Positions 61,033 to 62,246 of a stretch of DNA of 62,246 nucleotides are shown here, one piece after another (position 1 is the stretch's first letter; each line of letters begins with the position of its first letter). This stretch comes from UBA6080 sp964607515 (lineage in GTDB: Bacteria > Fermentibacterota > Fermentibacteria > Fermentibacterales > JCC-6). The stretch is from the NCBI GenBank assembly GCA_964607515.1, contig CAZSKU010000014.1, positions 1 through 62,246 of the forward strand, given 5' to 3'. Under the pieces are notes generated by a model. It worked only from the letters and a program-made list of their open reading frames with translations, was not told where the DNA came from and did no database searches. The translations under genes were made by a program, and so were the position numbers.

Positions 61033-61903
61033 TCAAAGAAGGCAGTTCTCTTACGCATCGGCAGAATACTGCTATCGGGGTTATTGATCGGAATCTCAGA
61101 GAACGATAGAGTGCTCGGGTGCTGAAAAAGGCGATTCTACCCAGCAGAAACAAAGCCCTCATGCGGGAAGAAGCGGAGAGTTTTCTAGCGAGCAGGAAGT
61201 GCCCCCGCAGCACCTGGTACTCGTAAAATGCACTATTACCTGAAGAAGAGGCTCTCCCTTCATGGGATATTCTGAAGTCTGATGTCAAAAGGGCGATTCT
61301 ACTTTGTGAAAGCTTCCAGGAAAGAAAAACGTCTTCTCCGTACATGAAGAAGTCTTCGTCAAACAGCTTTCCGTCGATCACAGTTTTTGGAACCAGGAGA
61401 CAGCATCCCGACAGGAATCTGAAGGATCCAGGGATTCTATTCCGGGTCATTATGCCGAATACCTTCTGATACCAAAAATGACCGGGGGTTCCTGCATCTA
61501 GGAAAGCTGGAACTACTACGCATGCTGAAGGGCTTTTAAGGCAGGTTTCGAGGAGGAGGTTCAACCCTTCGGGGGGCATCAGGGCATCGTTGTTAAGCAG
61601 AAGGAAGTAACTATGGTTTCTGTTCTCCGATGACCACGCAATTGCAGAGTTCATCCCCTTTGCGTACCCAAGGTTGGAGCCGCTTTGAAGTACAACGGTG
61701 TCTTCGGGGAGGCCTGTACGGTCTAGACAGGTAATCATCCTTTTGAACATGCAGATGCTCTGCTCGCTGTCGCTGTTCTCGACAATCACCAACGCTGCAA
61801 GCCCCTGATTCCTAAGTGACTCGATGCATCTTACAGTTGTTTCAGGTCTATTGTAGTTGATAGTAATCGCACATACGCTCATAAGTCCGTTTGGGGTCTC
61901 CAT
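61016..61903 (-). CDS. Glycosyltransferase family 2 protein (rhamnosyltransferase-like)
   Basis: 295 aa. GT-A: VCAITINYNRPETTVRCIESL, GSNLGYAKGMNSAIAW, the LLLNNDALMP acid motif and FDEDFFMYGEDVFLSWKL, a pattern common in rhamnosyl- and similar GT2 enzymes. It is on the opposite strand and converges on the GT4 gene with a 17-base overlap. The ATG at 61903 is the longest reading; an internal ATG (MSVCAI) seven codons later is possible. Composition is intermediate between the AT-rich block and the host genes. Confidence 0.87.
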   Translation of the reverse strand: METPNGLMSVCAITINYNRPETTVRCIESLRNQGLAALVIVENSDSEQSICMFKRMITCLDRTGLPEDTVVLQSGSNLGYAKGMNSAIAWSSENRNHSYFLLLNNDALMPPEGLNLLLETCLKSPSACVVVPAFLDAGTPGHFWYQKVFGIMTRNRIPGSFRFLSGCCLLVPKTVIDGKLFDEDFFMYGEDVFLSWKLSQSRIALLTSDFRISHEGRASSSGNSAFYEYQVLRGHFLLARKLSASSRMRALFLLGRIAFFSTRALYRSLRFRSITPIAVFCRCVRELPSLIKPAS

Positions 61904-61982
61904 CTTAGCAAGAATTCTATCTATGACTAAAAAACAGTATTAAAATACAAACAATTAGCCGATGTTAGTAAGAACGACCACT

Positions 61983-62011
61983 TTGGCAAGCCGCTGTTGA
62001 ATTAGTAATAT
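61983..62011 (+). promoter_or_regulatory. Candidate promoter of the last gene
   Basis: TTGGCA (5/6), a 17-base spacer and TAATAT (4/6). Start predicted near 62018, 26 bases before the GTG at 62044. Confidence 0.4.
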
Positions 62012-62043
62012 ACGCCCATATAACCCATGGGAGCGGAGTTGTA

Positions 62044-62246
62044 GTGAAAGCCGATCCCTGGAAGCTTCTTGAGGATGCCCGGGCCATACTGGAGCATGCC
62101 ATGACCTGCGGGAAGTGCGATGCGTCGGTGATGGACGAGATGGCTAGGGTGGAGGGGCTGCTGGGAGAGGTGCTGTCCTCGGGGGAGCCCAGTGTCAAGG
62201 GACATCCAGATTCCCGCAGTTGGGGGACACCCACATTCCCGCACCC
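62044..62246 (+). CDS. Small protein, incomplete or disrupted at the window end
   Basis: 67 codons from a GTG with CGGAG upstream, open to the window edge. The first 50 residues look like a genuine helical protein (WKLLEDARAILEHAM, MDEMARVEGLLGEVL) with a CGKC pair near residue 22-25. From about residue 53 the frame runs into two direct repeats and reads Pro/Ser/Thr-rich, unlike the front. The natural C-terminus is probably lost to an inserted element. GC-rich codons match the main genome, so it marks the end of the glycan block. No family recognised. Confidence 0.5.
   Translation, partial: MKADPWKLLEDARAILEHAMTCGKCDASVMDEMARVEGLLGEVLSSGEPSVKGHPDSRSWGTPTFPH
62199..62243. repeat. Two 20-base direct repeats, possible end of a mobile or REP-like element
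   Basis: GGGACATCCAGATTCCCGCA (62199-62218) and GGGACACCCACATTCCCGCA (62224-62243) match at 18 of 20 positions with a 25-base period. Sequences of this GGGACA..ATTCCCGCA type are often found at borders of REP or insertion elements; no transposase is in view. Confidence 0.45.

Noticed and set aside
61983..62000. Possible sigma-54 site (TTGGCAAG) before the last gene
   Set aside because: The GG is not followed by GC at 12 bases (TT is found), so the -12 element is missing; it fits a -35 better.
61965..62234. 89-codon minus-strand frame at the window end
   Set aside because: Ser/Pro-rich shadow of the small plus-strand gene, with no start signal.
1..62246. tRNA, rRNA or CRISPR array
   Set aside because: No cloverleaf-like gene with the conserved T-loop, no rRNA signature and no regularly spaced repeats were seen by eye on either strand.

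Overview
The window looks like one chromosomal scaffold of an uncultured, GC-rich, diderm (LPS-making) bacterium of the FCB superphylum. The sequence evidence is an LpxC-FabZ fusion of the type best known from Bacteroidota, a giant SprA-type outer-membrane protein, BamA/Skp/LptFG/Lol envelope genes, and many short-signal secreted or lipid-anchored proteins. A candidate phylum such as Fermentibacterota or a relative is my inference; no marker here fixes it. There is no rRNA, tRNA or CRISPR array. Coding density is very high, with many 1-14 nt overlaps and frequent TTG/GTG starts. No gene-free stretch exceeds 300 bases; the longest are 51645-51930 (between the pilins) and 3263-3514.

Layout. 1-4656: small secreted proteins and lipoproteins, an AEC transporter and a YdeI-like protein. 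One lipoprotein is broken by a 100-N assembly gap that appears artificial, because its flanks share an exact 55-base overlap. 4750-11153 (minus): a tight five-gene operon of CPA2 antiporter, PTS EIIA-like regulator, divergent SHMT-like PLP enzyme, small exported protein, and a four-domain CoA-disulfide-reductase/rhodanese/TusA/DsrE fusion. 11251-26196 (plus): a long housekeeping and envelope run of prfB (with a classical +1 frameshift site), lysS, lolC/lolD-like, clpC, bamA, skp, lpxD, lpxC-fabZ, lpxA, a DUF5683-like protein, an ECF sigma factor and its anti-sigma factor. 26263-34039: a CsgG/FlgT-C-like barrel protein, a membrane protein, a degenerate M1-peptidase-like lipoprotein, ligA, serC and a flavodoxin. 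34036-36464 (minus): lptF-lptG. 36607-42192: an SprA homologue.

42319-52343 is a complete type IV pilus motor and regulation block: two tandem pilB paralogues, pilT, pilC, pilS, pilR, then two near-identical pilin genes. Each pilin gene has its own canonical sigma-54 promoter, which is the target expected for the sigma-54 activator PilR encoded just upstream. A strong terminator closes the block.

52345-61903 is a surface-glycan region: a GT-C-like membrane protein, a secreted two-repeat protein, a Wzx-like flippase and five glycosyltransferases. From about 56.5 to 61 kb it is much more AT-rich than the rest, suggesting horizontal acquisition. The window ends in a GC-rich small ORF running into two 20-base direct repeats that resemble the end of a mobile or REP-like element.
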